A DNA stretch of 64,000 nucleotides from positions 1 through 64,000 of the forward strand of contig CAVRJE010000017.1 in NCBI GenBank assembly GCA_963721365.1. Reading direction: 5' to 3'. The position numbers and the translations under genes were made by a program. How positions within the stretch are numbered: position 1 is the stretch's first letter; each line of letters begins with the position of its first letter. This DNA comes from CAIQPS01 sp963721365. GTDB taxonomy: Bacteria > Actinomycetota > Thermoleophilia > RBG-16-64-13. The notes below the pieces were generated by a model. The model saw nothing but the letters and a program-made list of their open reading frames with translations, did no database searches and was not told the origin of the DNA. Positions 61,690 to 64,000 of the stretch are shown here, piece by piece.

Positions 61690-63179
61690 CTACTGGTCTT
61701 CCACCCTCCCGTAGCTGTCCTCGAGGCGGACGATGTCGTCTTCGCCGAGGTAGTCGCCCGACTGCACCTCGACGATCTCCAGCGGCTCCGTCCCCGGGTT
61801 CGCGAGCCGGTGCGGGGCGCCCCGGGGGACGTACGTTGAAGCGTTCTTTTCAAGCACGAAGACCCGGCCGTCGCAGCTCACCTCGGCCACTCCCCGCACC
61901 ACGACCCAGTGCTCGGCTCGGTGGTGGTGGTACTGCAGGCTCATGCGGGCTCCCGGCGCGACCATCAGGCGCTTGACCTGAAAGCCCGGTCCTTGGTCGA
62001 CCGACTCGTACCATCCCCAGGGCCGGTAGACGCGGCGATGGACGAGGGTGACTTGCTCGTCGTGGGTGTGGATCTTGTCGACCAGTTTCTTGAGGTCGGC
62101 GGTCCTGTCCCTCTTGGCGACGAGCACCGCGTCGGCCGTTTCGATGATGGCCAGATCGTCCACCCCCAGGGCGGCGACCAGTCGAGATTCCGCCTGCACC
62201 AGGGTGTTGCGGACCTCTTCGAGGATGGCTGTCGCCGCGGGTGACATTCCCGGCCTCGTCCTTCGCCGACGCGGCCCAGACCGCGTCCCAGGCTCCCAGG
62301 TCGGACCAGCCGGCGTCCAGGGGCACCACGACCCCGCTTAGCCGGGGCCCTTGCCGTCCCGCCTCCGTCTGATCGCGGCCCAACTCCTCCATGACAGCGT
62401 AGTCGATCGACTCGGAAGGGCAGGCCGAGAATGCCGCCTTATCCAGCCGGATGAAGATCCCGTCGGTCCGTGCTCCTGCGACCGCCGCCCGGCACGCGGC
62501 GGCGATGTCCGCCCGGCACTGCTCGATGGCGGCCAGCCAGACCGACGACTTGACCATGAACATGCCGCTGTTCCAGAGGTAACCGCCCTCGGACAGATAC
62601 TTCCGCGCGGTCTCCGCGTCGGGCTTCTCGGCGAACGTCGCCAATACCCGCGCGGTACCTCGCCGCGTGGAGGGCGTCTCCGGTCCGGATGTATCCGTAG
62701 CCGGTCTCGGGGGTAAGCGGAGGAACGCCGAACGCGACGATGGCGCCGGCCGCTGCCTGCTCGGCCCCCTCGGCCAGCGTCCGATGGAACGCGGCCAGAT
62801 CGGCGATCAGATGGTCGGAGGGCATCACGAGCAATATCGGATCCGAGTCGTTCGCGCTGAGAAGGGCGGCGACCGTCAGCGCGGGCGCGGTGTTCCTGCC
62901 TACGGGCTCGAGCACGATGCGGGGATCAGAGATTCCTATCTGGCTCAGTTGATCCGCGACGATGAACCGGTAGTCCTCGTTGGTGACCAGCAGGGGCCGG
63001 GCGGCCAGACGCGCATGAGTGAATCCTTGCAGCCGCAGCGCGGTCTGCTGCAGCATGGTCTGGGACCCGGTGAGGACGAGCAGTTGCTTCGGATGGCTCT
63101 GCCGCGAAGCCGGCCACAACCTGGTGCCGGACCCTCCGGCGAGGATGACAGGCTGGATGATCGGGTCGTCCCTTTTCAC
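61690..63179 (-). CDS. manC: Mannose-1-phosphate guanylyltransferase / mannose-6-phosphate isomerase (two indels)
   Basis: Makes GDP-mannose; the cupin half is the isomerase type. The N-terminal part has VILAGGSGTRLWPASRQ, the HPKQLL loop and LVMPSDHLIAD; after a shift near 62650 come FAEKPDAETARKYLSEGG and YLWNSGMFMVKSSVW; after another near 62245 comes a cupin domain with RRVYRPWGWYESVD, GFQVKRLMVAPGARMSLQYH and HRAEHWVVVRGVAEV. This is the bifunctional AlgA/ManC layout of about 496 residues. GDP-mannose would feed surface glycosylation and fits the adjacent CpsB-like gene and the earlier glycosyltransferases. Confidence 0.92.
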
Positions 63180-63322
63180 GGTCAGGCTCCTTGCGTGTGT
63201 GTCGAGGCAGCCGCCATGCGGCTGCCTCCACTATATCGACAATCCCCCGCGGTTTGGACCAGGACTCGCCAGGCGCGGCAGCCTCCTCCGGGCCTGCGCC
63301 CGCCGTGTGCTATCGTCGTTTC
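63180..63322. promoter_or_regulatory. Divergent region between manC and the prenyl synthase gene
   Basis: 143 bases that must hold the starts for both genes. I see no strong -35/-10 pair on either strand. Confidence 0.25.
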
Positions 63323-64000
63323 ATGGGCGGCGAACTCTTCTTGGACTACCTGCTTCGGGCCACCCCGGAGATCGACGCGCACCTGCACCGGTATCTCGAC
63401 GTGGTGTCGCGCAACAGTCCGCTGCGCCGCTATCTATACGACATCCTTGATGAGTTCATAGCCCGAGGAGGAAAACGGGCCCGTCCGGCCATGGCCATGC
63501 TCGCGTGTGAGGCGGTGGGCGGCGAACCACACAAGGCGCTTTCGGCCGGCTGCGCCATCGAGTTCTTCCACGCCGCCGCGCTCATCCATGACGACATCAT
63601 GGATGCGAGCATCTTGCGCCGCGGGCAGAAGTGCGCGCACATTGCCTATGGAGAGCCGCTCGCGATCAACGCCGGGGACTACGCGCTCGGGCTGGTCTGC
63701 ACCATCGTGGTGCGCGACCCCCTGCTGGACGACGCCACGAAGCTCGCGGTACTGGACGTCATCGGTGAGATGAGCGCCCGTACCGTCGAAGGGCAGGCGC
63801 TCGACGTCGGGTGGGTGCGCGACCACGTCTACGACCTCACGCCCGCCGACTACCTCGACATGGCTCTGGGCAAGACCGGCTACTACAGCGGGATCGCTCC
63901 TCTCAAGGCCGGAGCGCTCATCGGCGGGGGCACGGCCAGGGAGATGGAAGCACTCCAAGAATTCGGAAAGGATTCTTCGATCGCGTTTCAGATCCAGGAC
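63323..64000 (+). CDS. Polyprenyl diphosphate synthase (3' end outside window)
   Basis: A trans-prenyltransferase of the isoprenoid pathway. The first Asp-rich motif is ALIHDDIMDAS (DDxxD), preceded by GGKRARPAMAM (the conserved Arg/Lys region) and followed by the MALGKTGYYS region. The window stops at FQIQD, right where the second Asp-rich motif (QxxDDxxD) should begin. It could make heptaprenyl- to decaprenyl-diphosphate for quinones or polyprenol carriers; chain length cannot be read. Confidence 0.92.
   Translation, partial: MGGELFLDYLLRATPEIDAHLHRYLDVVSRNSPLRRYLYDILDEFIARGGKRARPAMAMLACEAVGGEPHKALSAGCAIEFFHAAALIHDDIMDASILRRGQKCAHIAYGEPLAINAGDYALGLVCTIVVRDPLLDDATKLAVLDVIGEMSARTVEGQALDVGWVRDHVYDLTPADYLDMALGKTGYYSGIAPLKAGALIGGGTAREMEALQEFGKDSSIAFQIQD

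Overview
The window is about 64 kb of GC-rich bacterial DNA from a Gram-positive-type organism, most probably a deep-branching actinobacterium. The pointers are GTG/TTG starts with strong AGGAGG ribosome sites, a T-box leader on ileS, LytR-CpsA-Psr and CDP-glycerol (teichoic-acid type) genes, an Asp23-family protein, a coenzyme-B12 ribonucleotide reductase under NrdR, a MalT-like LuxR regulator and a MoxR/DUF58/transglutaminase operon. No gene fixes the genus, so the placement is an inference. About half of the larger genes are split between reading frames by single-base indels. In nrdJ, nifS, the ferredoxin, ileS and others, removing or adding one base restores textbook family motifs, so most of these look like sequence or assembly errors, and I annotate such genes over their full span.

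Layout. 0-7.4 kb: the 3' end of a histidine kinase, a short ssb, a large MalT-like regulator, then an NrdR-controlled nrdR-nrdJ operon. 7.5-15.9 kb (minus strand): an LCP-family envelope protein, then nifU, nifS, a ferredoxin, a transglutaminase, a DUF58 protein and a MoxR ATPase. 16-19 kb: a membrane-anchored pseudokinase with extracellular MBG-like repeats and a membrane zinc-ribbon protein. 19-28 kb: a T-box leader and ileS, followed with almost no gap by tagD, a CDP-glycerol glycerophosphotransferase, a glycosyltransferase and an ABC exporter pair; this reads as an envelope-polymer operon.

28.3-43.8 kb is the most unusual part. It holds five large secreted or lipid-anchored proteins: an S8 protease with a domain inserted before its catalytic serine, an SGNH esterase/metallophosphoesterase fusion, a lipoprotein, a protein with three near-identical 666-bp tandem repeats, and a beta-propeller protein. 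Four share IPT/TIG domains, three share a roughly 125-residue beta-rich module that I do not recognise, and two share a second unrecognised module. Together they look like a surface-adhesin and degradation system.

43.9-53 kb: a minus-strand group (mtaB, dtd, PHP phosphatase, lipid kinase); a gtrA gene bracketed by two inverted copies of a small repeat element; a GT2 glycosyltransferase with a large membrane protein; a Fe-S protein with a YjbQ protein; and tRNA-Ala(CGC). 53.3-64 kb: a MazEF-type pair with a palindromic operator; slipin/NfeD membrane-quality genes with Asp23, an acetyltransferase-like protein and a metallophosphoesterase; an inositol-phosphatase-like gene; a HEAT membrane protein; a CpsB-type PHP phosphatase; manC (GDP-mannose supply); and the 5' part of a polyprenyl diphosphate synthase. 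The envelope genes recur across the window, so the region is largely devoted to cell-surface construction and display.
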